From the NCBI GenBank assembly GCA_019918135.1, contig WBZZ01002865.1, positions 207,001 through 271,000 of the forward strand: a DNA stretch of 64,000 nt, read 5' to 3'. The translations under genes were made by a program, and so were the position numbers. This DNA comes from Paulinella micropora (taxonomy: Eukaryota > Cercozoa > Imbricatea > Euglyphida > Paulinellidae). Positions 10,145 through 18,530 of the stretch are shown here, piece by piece; position 1 is the first letter of the stretch, and every line of letters starts with the position of its first letter. Under the pieces are notes generated by a model, which saw only the letters and a list, made by a program, of their open reading frames with translations, had not been told where the DNA came from and searched no databases.

Positions 10145-10225
10145 GCTTCGTCTGGTACTCGTCGAGCTGTTATCACGTGTCATAGGAGAGCAACAAATTG
10201 ATACTTACTTCAAGCAAAACTAACC
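10145..10225 (+). pseudogene. Helicase gene fragment inside unit 1
   Basis: Around 10155-10190 the sequence encodes LVELLSRVIGEQ, the same twelve residues that follow Walker A in the helicase (8365-8400). Several codons differ synonymously, so this is an old partial gene copy rather than a recent exact repeat. The flanks do not match the helicase. The frame ends at 10223. Confidence 0.55.
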
Positions 10226-10514
10226 AACGCATGGACTCAATAACACGTGTCAGCAGCTCCACAGATTGTTGGCTTTCCAGCTCGTGGCTCAGACATGAAA
10301 ACATTGTTAGCAGTGGAGGGTGGGGAGGGGAATGCTTCGCCCACCTGCCTTCCCCCTCGCGCCCGGCTTCGTAGTAGTGTCAGAGCTTGAACTGTGTTGT
10401 AAGTGATTCCTGGCCTGGCCTGGCCGGCGATACTCCAGCTTCTTAAGATTAGCAAGGTTGGGAGTCTCCCCTTAGCCTCTTTTGGGCGCGCGCCCCCCCC
10501 ACCCCCCCGCCCCT

Positions 10515-11280
10515 CCCTCGCATCCCTTCCTGCTAATTTTCTCGCTCAAGAACACACAAACTTAAAAGTATTCTAAGTTCGATAGGCATGGCTAGTACCA
10601 TTTCCTTTGCGTCCCTTTGTTTGCCACCCGCCACCCCTCGACCCCAACCGAAAGCCCCCTTTTCCGTATATAGATCCACTTGTGCAGGGGCGGGGGCGGG
10701 GGGCGGAGTGCCACCTGTGGCCCGTGATATATATCTCCGTACTATTTTAATACATCTTTGAAAAGATGTATTAGAAATGTATTGATATTATATGAAGACA
10801 TACATCACAGGTCACAGGTGGCACCCCGCCCCCCGCCCCCGCCCCTGCACAAGTGGATCTATATACGGAAAAGGGGACTTTCGGTTGGGGTCGAGGGGTG
10901 GCGGGTGGCAAACAAGGGACAAAAAGGCAAAGGCCTGAGCCGGGGCCTATCAATCGTAGAAAGGATTTTCTGAGAGACAAACCGCCGTGGAAAGGCTCCC
11001 CCCCCCCCCTGGAGGCCGGGGGGGAGAGGGGGGGGGAGGTGGAGAAAGAGAGTGCGCGCCAAGAAAGGGAGTGCTTGGGAAACCAAGAACACAAAACACC
11101 TTTACAGAAAGGGGAAGATTTTTTGCAGCTGAGGGTACGGAGCTGGCTTTGCGGCTGCGCCAAGCCACCCTCCTGTGTTTGCATGTAGGCTTGCCATGTA
11201 CTCTCGCTCTCTCTTTGTTCGAGTTGCTGACACGCGTTAATAATCAATAGCTATTTTCCAACAAACCTGAATAACCTGTG
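10515..11280. repeat. Tandem unit 2 with long palindrome
   Basis: Second copy of the 9420-10255 unit. It retains the palindrome but has a diverged distal half in which the helicase-like fragment is no longer recognisable. Confidence 0.8.
10588..10945. repeat. Long imperfect palindrome 2
   Basis: Arms about 10588-10735 and 10790-10945 are near-identical to palindrome 1, including the AT-rich centre. The GC-box arrays (GGGGCGGGGGC) are slightly shorter than in palindrome 1. Confidence 0.8.
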
Positions 11281-11617
11281 CCAGCAGCTCCACCAACCTT
11301 GATTTCCCACAGCCGGCGGCCTGGAGCGTTCTAGGGTTTCCCTCCTCTTAGCCCACTACCCTCTCCCTCCCTCTCAGCCTAAGAGCCTCCCCTTAAATTT
11401 TCTTTTGTGAACTGAAAGTGGGTAAGAGGAGAAGCTAGGGAGGGAAGGGAGGGGAAGGGAAGGAGGGAAGGGGGAGAGCCCCTCCTCCCCCCCCGCCCCA
11501 TGCCCCGTCCCCGCCCCTGTGCTTTGTCCAACTCTTTCTCTTTTGTTCCTGGAGCGTAAAAGGAAAAAAGAATGACAGGTGCTAGGAGTACACAAAAAAA
11601 GGGGAGCGGAGGTGGAG

Positions 11618-12433
11618 ATGGAGTCGCAGCAATGGGTGGAGACCGTTGGTACTAGCGCAGCAGCAGCGCCCGCCGGCGGAAAAGTCCCTGCTGGGGGTCG
11701 GAAACGAGCGTGGCTGGCGGAGTGTCGCGAGCTGAACAAACAGCTAGCCAGAGCAGGCGTGAAGAAACGCGCCAAGCTTGGGGAGCTGCCGCTGCTCGAG
11801 TTGGAGCAAGAGCTAGTTTCGCTGCGCAGGTTGGCGGCAAGGCCACCTGTTGCACTCGACCGAGTGGTGTGCCCGGCGGTTCTCGGCCTGGTGTTGTCGT
11901 ACGTGCTAGGTGAGCAGAGCCCAGCCGCAGCTGACGCGCGCGCTCGGTACTACCGGGAGGCGGCGGGTATATCGCGCGTGTGTCGTGCGTTCCAGAGCGC
12001 GGCGGCGGCGCGGGTCACGCAGCCTAGCTACCAGGACCAGCTCAGCACCCTAGTTTTCTGGGACTTGTTGGGGGGCAAGGAGTGGTCGCATTGGCGGACG
12101 GTGATGCGTGACGTATTGTCGCTTGTAATGGCGGTCCCACAGCGTAGGATTCACAAGGGGATAAACTATAGGTGCAGAGACTATAAGCTGCGCGAGCTCT
12201 TTGAAGGTTGCATGCGCATGACCCATCCCAAGATGACGATGGAAGTGCTTTCCCGGCGGGTGTGCGAAGTGGTAGCGCCCAAGATTTGCTGGTCGGTGCT
12301 AGGGCCCCTGATAGTATCGCTGAGAGAAAAAAAGCTTCCGCGGAAAAGAGGCCCAAAAAAAAGTCTTTTAAAATTAGACCTGCAAAATGAGGGCGGCTTC
12401 GGATCGGGGCCGTTCGTTCGTGTCGGCACGTAG
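11618..12433 (+). CDS. Local paralog-family protein (same domain as Sel1-gene N-terminus)
   Basis: Start chosen at ATG 11618 (MESQQWVETVG), the first ATG in the frame; 271 residues. A basic, coiled-coil-like N-terminus (KRAWLAECRELNKQL, ELEQELVSLRRLAA) precedes the shared domain: VVCPAVLGLVLSYVLG, ARYYREAAGISRVCRAF, FWDLLGGKEWSHWRTVMRDVL. The last two match the 1879-3636 protein closely and the first two match 22172-23092. Unlike the Sel1 gene it has no repeat solenoid; a basic Lys-rich tail (KKLPRKRGPKKS) ends it. Function unknown. The family may be a lineage-specific interaction module. Confidence 0.85.
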   Translation: MESQQWVETVGTSAAAAPAGGKVPAGGRKRAWLAECRELNKQLARAGVKKRAKLGELPLLELEQELVSLRRLAARPPVALDRVVCPAVLGLVLSYVLGEQSPAAADARARYYREAAGISRVCRAFQSAAAARVTQPSYQDQLSTLVFWDLLGGKEWSHWRTVMRDVLSLVMAVPQRRIHKGINYRCRDYKLRELFEGCMRMTHPKMTMEVLSRRVCEVVAPKICWSVLGPLIVSLREKKLPRKRGPKKSLLKLDLQNEGGFGSGPFVRVGT

Positions 12434-12591
12434 GGGAGGGGTCTGTGCGCGCCAAGAGGTTCAAAAGGTTCAAGAATGTAATATAAATTAAAAGAGAAAG
12501 GGCAACGAGAGGGAGAGGAGCTTGGCCAGCCTGAAGGGCGAGTTCTTTCTTTTTAATAATTGGCTAAGTGTTGATACGGTCGAAACACCAG

Positions 12592-12659
12592 CGTGATATG
12601 GCAGAAAAAAGATGTTCTGCCAAAATGTCCTCTGGTATTGCCTTTTTTGACCATATCAA
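12592..12659. mobile_element. Short hairpin element (MITE-like), copy 1
   Basis: Terminal inverted repeats GTGATATGGCAGAAAAAA and TTTTTTGACCATATCA flank a ~35 bp centre. Same family as the elements at 36434, 39979, 41821 and 49779. No transposase is seen in the window. Confidence 0.6.
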
Positions 12660-13463
12660 AAACAACTCACCGTGCTAACGCTAGCCGGCACAATAACGCC
12701 CTGTCAGGGAAGGCTTGGCGCAAGACGCTCTTCATGGCGCCGAGGATTGGCAGTGGTATGTACAAACCACAGAGTGCGGGATTCTGTTCAAGCAAATAAC
12801 TACCCAATGCAGTAAACATTAAATCGCCCAAATCTGTTGGGGTGCCGGGAAGTCAGCGGCGAAGCCCCGTCCCGCACCGCGCTGTGCCGCCTGATGCCAC
12901 CAGCAAAGATCCACTTGCGTTCAGCCACTGATGGATTTTACCCCGCTCCGCTGGGCTCTGCGAGCTTTCTTGCAGTCATCCTTCATGTCAAGCAAGTCAG
13001 CGGGGTACCACCAAATGTGACCACGGGGCTCTTGGCCTTTCTAATCATGCTGAGAAGCCTTTGGTATTCATTGGTTGTGTGTGTGTGTGCGTGTGCGTGT
13101 GTGTGTGTGTCGCAGATGACCTGCTCCCGCACCGTATCCCTGGCCGGAGCAGTGGGGGCGAGCCAGGAATGAGTGTGCTGCGCCCTTGCCAGATCTGCCC
13201 GTCGCGCGCCTGGCCTCGTCCGAAGCTCAATCTGCCGTTGTGCGAGCTTGGTAGATGACTGCTAAAGATGGGGAAGGTAGAGCCTGTACAGAGAGGGAGA
13301 GAGAGTAGAGGGAGGACAGGGGGGGGGGGGGGGGAAGGGCTGAGACGGGGGGAGGGAGGCGCCCCCCCCCCTCCATTTCCCACTCCACTGTCATTTTCTC
13401 GGACAGAAAGTAGGGGCCAGAGACGAGCGTGCCCATACAAAGAGTGAGGCAAAGAAATCAGGC
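12660..13463. other. Intergenic region without recognised gene
   Basis: Short ORFs only, none with a convincing domain. It contains a GT microsatellite, a C/G hairpin-like block (about 13320-13372) and A/G-rich sequence. I see nothing else supportable. Confidence 0.4.
13074..13110. repeat. GT microsatellite
   Basis: Alternating TG with two GC interruptions over about 37 bases. Confidence 0.85.
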
Positions 13464-14804
13464 ATGGAGACACACCCCAGCACGTGTGCCTGGGTCAGTT
13501 GCCGGGGGCCCTCGGCAGCGGGGCGGGGGGCAGACTACCTGCCAGCGAGTTGTACACGATGCTTTGCGGCGGCCTATTGTGGACGTGAGTGCCAAGTCGC
13601 TGACTGGAGAACGGGACACAAGCTGGCGTGCAGGCGCAGTCCGCTTGCCGACGTGGCGCTGTCTGGCCGCCCCGGCGTAGTGGTGTGGCTTGCGTCGCAC
13701 GTCCAGAGCAAGAAAAATGTGCGGTACCTGAGCCTGTGCTTGCAATCCTTTGTCTCGACTCTTCCTTCGAGCAGCGAAGTTGAACGTCGAGGCTGGTGCT
13801 GGCTTAGTCTGTCAGCCGCGACACCCGAGCTGAGGGCAGGGGTGGAAGCGCTGCTGCGTACGCTCGACAGAGACCAGCGGCGTATGTGTTGGTTCTGGCA
13901 CGACAGCAAACTTTCCCAGCTGGAGCATTTTGCCTTTCTGCGCGCGTTGATGCTGCGTACTCAGGCTCACAACCTCCGGCTACAGTGGGTTCTAACGGCA
14001 GACGACGACGATCTTTGGCATTACGGACGCTATGAGATCTACTACCAGAACCTCCTGCAGGCGGCCAAGGCCCCACCAGGCCTGCGAGACCAATATGTCT
14101 CGCTGTGTGCCTCGCACTTTGTCTTGCCGTTGACAGCAGTGCTCCGTGATTCCGTAGCAAAGCAAGAAGATGTGGACGGTGCGCTGGCTCGCAACCAACT
14201 CAAGGTATTTACCACAGAAAAGGGTCAAGATGGTTTTCCCTGGCGGAGCGAGCTGTGGTCATACCTTGTGCCATTTCGTGTCCTGAACGAATACTTTGCG
14301 CAGCAGCGGCAGCCCGCTCTTTTGCGTCACCCATTAGCCGACGTAGACTTGCGCTCATTTGTGACGTCGCGCCCGGGCTATGGGGCTACTGTTGAGGGCA
14401 AGACCGCTATACTGCAGGTCCCACTAGAACGCAGCTGGTGCTACTTTTATCGCAAAGTACCAGGCTCGCTCAAGCTATGGGAGGTGCAGCTCTGGCCCGA
14501 CGAAAACGCGCGGCGGCTACGATACGAACGCCTTCTAAACATGACTGGTTGGGTTATTGTAGATCAGTCTGTCAGCGTGTGGCTGTGGACTAAGCAAATA
14601 GTAACTATTCTTTGGATGAATTATCGTTGGTACAGGCAGGGCGCAGAGTTGAGCTCCAGTGTACTAGAGGGAGTTATGAAATCGTGTCGCCCGCGCGTAG
14701 AGAGAGACTCCGCGGTCGGCAAGGTGTTGGCGGAGATGGTTTCGGAGATGCTTTGCTTGCTCGAGGAGCAGCTGGCCAGCGCGGTCCCGGCGGCCCGAAA
14801 ATAA
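13464..14804 (+). CDS. MYND-type zinc-finger protein
   Basis: 446 residues from ATG 13464. Residues about 8-55 match the MYND pattern (C..C, then CTRC, YCGRECQ, W..GHK.AC), a zinc finger that binds proline-rich peptides. The remainder (about 60-446) is unrecognised, with Trp-rich stretches (WRSELWSYLVPFRVLNEYF, LKLWEVQLWPDENARRL) and no SET domain, so it is not an obvious SMYD methyltransferase. The 3' half is duplicated in decayed form at 3815-4076. It leads segment copy B, followed by a Sel1 remnant and the 15383-17055 gene. Probable adaptor or transcription-modulating protein; inference. Confidence 0.85.
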   Translation: METHPSTCAWVSCRGPSAAGRGADYLPASCTRCFAAAYCGRECQVADWRTGHKLACRRSPLADVALSGRPGVVVWLASHVQSKKNVRYLSLCLQSFVSTLPSSSEVERRGWCWLSLSAATPELRAGVEALLRTLDRDQRRMCWFWHDSKLSQLEHFAFLRALMLRTQAHNLRLQWVLTADDDDLWHYGRYEIYYQNLLQAAKAPPGLRDQYVSLCASHFVLPLTAVLRDSVAKQEDVDGALARNQLKVFTTEKGQDGFPWRSELWSYLVPFRVLNEYFAQQRQPALLRHPLADVDLRSFVTSRPGYGATVEGKTAILQVPLERSWCYFYRKVPGSLKLWEVQLWPDENARRLRYERLLNMTGWVIVDQSVSVWLWTKQIVTILWMNYRWYRQGAELSSSVLEGVMKSCRPRVERDSAVGKVLAEMVSEMLCLLEEQLASAVPAARK

Positions 14805-14876
14805 GGGGGGGGGAGGGAAGGAGCCCAGACTCGGTGGCATTGATTTTATTAAGATATGCAGTCTCTCCTCTTTGTG

Positions 14877-14903
14877 AATCTAAATTAAAAACAAAAAAAA
14901 AAG
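14877..14903 (+). terminator. AT-rich 3'-end signal after MYND gene
   Basis: CTAAATTAAAAAC followed by an A run, about 75 bases after the MYND stop and conserved in segment copy A at about 4150-4170. Confidence 0.35.
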
Positions 14904-14939
14904 GTGATTTCTAGTCACGTTTCACACTTTGTGCCGCCC

Positions 14940-15250
14940 ATGGACGACAGGGTTAAGAGACTTATTCGCTGGGCCGGGAAAGGTCGGGCAGTGGCTCAGT
15001 ACAACCTGGGGCATTGCTACGAGACCGGGCAGGGAGTGCCCCAGGATTGGTCGAAAGCAGCGGAATCTGCTACTACTACGGGGAAGGAGTGCGCCGAGAC
15101 CACGCGCAGGCTGTAGAATGGCTGGCTCGAGCGGCGCAGTAGGGAAATACCATATCAGAATGGAACCTCGAGCTTATTCGTCTTCATCTCGAGGGCCAGC
15201 GTGAACTGGGGCTACCCCCCGGGCCAGGCCAAGGCACAGCCCGCTTGTGG
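14940..15250 (+). pseudogene. Sel1-repeat gene, copy B, internally deleted
   Basis: Begins identically to the 4211 gene (MDDRVKRLIRWAGKGRAVAQ) but jumps after about 40 codons (at GCGGAA, 15060) to sequence corresponding to 4815 onward. It therefore lost about 480 bp and most Sel1 repeats, and goes out of frame. The later Sel1 sequence (GEGVRRDHAQAVEWLARAAQ) is interrupted by a stop near 15139. Confidence 0.85.
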
Positions 15251-15382
15251 GGGCTGAAATGAAGATCGTGGTGGCTTCCTCCCCGTCCTCTCTTTCCCTC
15301 TTCTTTTGTATTTGTTTTTTGTGTCACATTAAGAGTCTGTCTGTTGTTATTTCTTTTAATAGCGGAAAGAATTGTGCTGGGA

Positions 15383-17055
15383 ATGGAAGCCAATGTAGCG
15401 ACGTGCATGTTGTGCTGGGAATGGAAGTACGCTCTGAGTGATCAGGAGAAGGCGGAGTGGCGGGGGCGTGTGTGGCCTGAGCAGAAAACTAAAACTCCGG
15501 CTGTACCGGGGCCTGTGTTGCAGTTGTACCTGACGAGACTTGATTTGCTAAGCCTGCGCCGTCCTACCCCCTCATCCGTCCAGAGACTAAGGGCGCGTTT
15601 GTTGCAGGAGAGCGGACGGGTTGCCCTGCGCTTGTACGTCGCAGGACCGCGCTCGGCGCCAGCGCCAGGCCGCGGGCTTGGCGACGGCGAAGACAGTCCC
15701 GACATGTGGAAAATCTTGCTGGCCATGGTCTTGCTGCATTACTGTGGCGGCGACATCGGAATAGCTGCAAATATCTGCCTGGGCCCGCGGGCGAACGAAC
15801 ACGTGCTAGTAGTCGAGCAGCGCGGCCAAATATGCACCCGCCTCGCCGCCAAGGAACACGATTGGGAGGGCATGCAGAGTTTGTTCCAGGTGCTTGGAGC
15901 TGAGTACTCAGTGCGTGGGGCTTCGCTGGTGCCGCTGGTGACTTTTGTAAGGAGCCGGCTCCGCGAACCGCGCCAGCGCTCCGTGTCTAGCAAGGAGCTC
16001 TGTCCGTTGTTGCTGAGCGTGGTCGGCGGCACGACACAGAACGGCTGGCTGAGTGACCGATGGCCCCTGTCTGAGGTTGTGCACTTTGTGGGAGGTGTGG
16101 TGTCTTACGAGCAGTGGGCGGGGCGGGTGCCACACCTGCGCACCAGCGCCGTGCGGAGCCTGGTGTTCAGAGATGTTACGTGGACGATCCTGCCTTGCGA
16201 GCTGGCAGACCTGGGGAAGCTGGTGGTGCGAGGGAGCTTGGAGATGATAAAGGTTCGGCTGGGGAGCAGCAGCAGCAGAAGCAGCACGAGCGAGGTGACG
16301 GAGTTGGCAGCGCAGGTCGCCCCCGGCCCCGGCGCTGGCGGCAAGGGTAGCCTATCTTTTGATTCTTGCACGGGCCTGCGCTCGTTGTTGCTCGAATGCA
16401 GTAGCTCGTGTCAGGTGGTGAGTGTGGAGCTGAAAAACAACCAGGACCTGCAGCGGCTCTCGTTCGTGCGCCGAGAGGCTGTGCAGAAAAAACTGGAGGC
16501 ACGGTTTATCCTGTACGCCCTCACTTCGCTGCGAGTGGACCTTTTGTTCTGGTCCCCGGCGCATGGCCAAGCCTGCTTCGAGCTGCACGAGGTTGTGGAC
16601 GGGACCCTGCACCTAGCGCTTCGCCGAGGCGGGCCTGGTCACCTGGAGCTGCGAAGAGCTGCCGCTGCTGCTGGCCGAATCCCGGTTAAACACCTTTTAG
16701 TGACGGGGGATGCTCTTGCCTAGACACACTGGTCTTGGACGGGCTGAAGCCGCAATGGATAGACTTATTGGTGTCCCATGATCGTCAGCTGGGGTTACAG
16801 CTAACCTTCCGTAACTGTGACTTACAGCAGGCGCACTTGCTGGCCGATAAGCAGCTGAAACCTCCCGAATTTGCGGCGGATTGTAAACATGTCATCCTAG
16901 AAGACGCTCCCGCCAACGAGTGGAGCGCGCGGGGAGAGGGGGGTGCGTACGCGCGGGCCACGCGGGATTTCCTAGAGAAAGTTAGCCCGAGCGGCCGAAC
17001 CTTTTCGACAAGTCTATTCGAAGCGGTTACAGATAAATCCCCTGGCTGCCCTTAA
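15383..17055 (+). CDS. Unknown LRR-like protein, one frameshift (copy B, full length)
   Basis: Start chosen at ATG 15383 (MEANVATCMLCWEW); an in-frame upstream start at 15344 lies in AT-rich leader. Reads to a stop at 16723, then continues in another frame (LDGLKPQWIDLLVSHD) to 17055. Copy A has one more C at the equivalent point (GATGCCTCTTGCC against GATGCTCTTGCC), which places the frameshift at about 16711. About 556 residues in total. An N-terminal CxxC-like segment is followed by irregular leucine-rich stretches (VRSLVFRDVTW, LGKLVVRGSLEMIKV, LRSLLLECSSS) that suggest a diverged LRR fold. Function unknown. Confidence 0.7.
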
Positions 17056-17235
17056 GAAAAGGAGGGAGAAGGCGGGCGGGGGGGGGGGGGAGAGTAGACG
17101 GGGGGGGGGTCTATCCGGCGTCCTCTTTCCCCCCCCCCCTCTCTCGCTTTCTAGTCCATTGCCGGATCTGGCTTCTGTAACTAAACTAATTATTTGTTGA
17201 AATATTAAAAGCCTGACAGGTTTTTTTTGTTTATA
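17056..17235. other. G-tract/C-tract spacer and desaturase leader
   Basis: G run (17074-17110) followed by a C run (about 17131-17140), then AT-rich sequence (GAAATATTAAAAGCC) 28-40 bases before the desaturase ATG, a likely promoter element. Confidence 0.4.
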
Positions 17236-18372
17236 ATGGCACAGAGCCAGCGCCCCCAGCCCGACGCCGCCATTGTGTTGGGTCTGGATGGCTCCCCGGG
17301 CACTGCGCTGGCTAGTACACGGGACCCATTGCGGCGACTGCCCGGGAGCCCGACAGTGCTACAGATCCGGCGTGCCATCCCAGCACAGCTTTGCCGTCCG
17401 TCTCTGGTGCAGTCGATCAGTTACGTTGCGCGCGACCTTTTGCAAGTGGCCGCTGCGGCCTGGACTGCCATGGTGTTGTTGCGCCACGAAGCTGCCCCGA
17501 GGTGGCTTGTATGGCTCATGTACTGGCTTGTGCAGGGCACCAACTTTTGGGCGTTGTTTGTAGTTGGGCACGACTGCGGCCACGGTTCTTTTGCCTCGAG
17601 CGAGTGGCTGAACGATTGTGTGGGCTGGTTGCTACATACTCCGTTGCTGGTTCCGTACTACCCCTGGAAGCTCACGCACCGGCACCACCACCGGCACACC
17701 GGTCACTTGCACGAAGACGAGGTATTTCGCCCCGTCGCGTGGGAGGCGCGCAGCGAGCTGTACCGCATTGCGGCACGCCCTTTGCTCTTGGGCGCAGGCG
17801 GGTTGGTTTGGTGGCTGTACTTGCTGTTTGGCTACCCTGGCGGAGGCTGCTACTCACACCTGCTGCACCAGCAAACGTTCTGCGCGCGCTACGGCGCTCG
17901 CACACTGTACCAGCGCGCTTGGGTGGGGGTCAGCCGCGCTGGCGTGCTGGTGTGGCTAGCGGGGCTGTTTTCGTGCTGGGGAGCAGGGGCCGTGGCGTGC
18001 TACTACTTGGTGCCCGTGTGGATCTGCGGGTCCTGGCTAGTGGCGGTCACGCTGTTGCACCACCTTGACGAAAGCTGCGAGTACACGAGCGACTCCTGGA
18101 CCTTCCTTGGCGGGGCCTTGAACACCGTGGACCGCGACTACTGGCCCTTTCAGGCTTGGACACACCACATTGGCAAACACCAGGTCCACCACGTCCTGGC
18201 GGAAATTCCGCACTACCACCTACCCGAGGCCACGCGCGCCTTCCGTGCCAAGTTTCCGGCACTCGTGAAAGAACGGGCGGGGTTTCCGCTCTGGGACTAT
18301 GCTCGCCACGTGCGGTTGCTCTGTACAAACTTCTACGTGATGCCGCACACAAAGCGACTGCGCTGGCACTAA
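17236..18372 (+). CDS. Membrane fatty-acid desaturase (FADS-type)
   Basis: 378 residues; start at ATG 17236 (MAQSQRPQPD) rather than the upstream TTG. All three histidine boxes of membrane desaturases are present: HDCGHGSF (H112, H116), HRHHHRH (H148-H152) and HQVHH (H315-H319), expected to bind the di-iron centre. Hydrophobic segments precede and separate them (TAMVLLRHE..WLVWLMYWLVQG; LLLGAGGLVWWLYLLFG; AGVLVWLAGLFSCWGAGAVACYYLVPVW). The arrangement resembles delta-12/omega-3 acyl-lipid desaturases that add double bonds to membrane fatty acids. Intronless and flanked by unrelated genes, consistent with capture from a eukaryote. Substrate and regioselectivity cannot be read from sequence. 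Confidence 0.93.
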   Translation: MAQSQRPQPDAAIVLGLDGSPGTALASTRDPLRRLPGSPTVLQIRRAIPAQLCRPSLVQSISYVARDLLQVAAAAWTAMVLLRHEAAPRWLVWLMYWLVQGTNFWALFVVGHDCGHGSFASSEWLNDCVGWLLHTPLLVPYYPWKLTHRHHHRHTGHLHEDEVFRPVAWEARSELYRIAARPLLLGAGGLVWWLYLLFGYPGGGCYSHLLHQQTFCARYGARTLYQRAWVGVSRAGVLVWLAGLFSCWGAGAVACYYLVPVWICGSWLVAVTLLHHLDESCEYTSDSWTFLGGALNTVDRDYWPFQAWTHHIGKHQVHHVLAEIPHYHLPEATRAFRAKFPALVKERAGFPLWDYARHVRLLCTNFYVMPHTKRLRWH

Positions 18373-18530
18373 ATGGGCCAGACTGGGGAGAAGAGCACTG
18401 CCCACCCCCCCCCCCCCCTTCTCCTCCCAGACAAAAGGGTAGCCAGGAAATCGGGTACGGGAGGGAGGGTGGGGGGGGGGGGGCAGCGCCACACGCCTTT
18501 AGCGGATGTAAAGGTTATAGATATTAATAA
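18373..18530. other. C-tract/G-tract spacer
   Basis: C run (18406-18418), a short mixed stretch, then a G run (18471-18483), potentially able to pair. TATAGATATTAATAAATGG at the end places a TATA/TATTAA element directly at the next start codon. Confidence 0.45.

Larger units (their letters stand above)
9420..10255. repeat. Tandem unit 1 with long palindrome
   Basis: Direct repeat of 10515-11280. Both start with CTTCCTGCTAATTTTCTCGC, carry the long palindrome, a G-rich tract, a conserved GGAAGATTTTTT-like stretch, a TGTTTGCATGTA motif, and end near CAGCAGCTCCAC. The first half is nearly identical between units and the second half is diverged. No intact gene is present. Confidence 0.8.

Noticed and set aside
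9658..10185. Several ORFs on both strands across the palindromes
   Set aside because: They are mirror translations of the inverted arms and GC-box arrays, and the same peptides recur in both units.
13045..13112. Telomere or satellite function for the GT repeat
   Set aside because: Short, isolated and interrupted; an ordinary microsatellite.
18156..18527. ORF overlapping the desaturase 3' end
   Set aside because: Out-of-frame shadow of the desaturase running into a C-tract.
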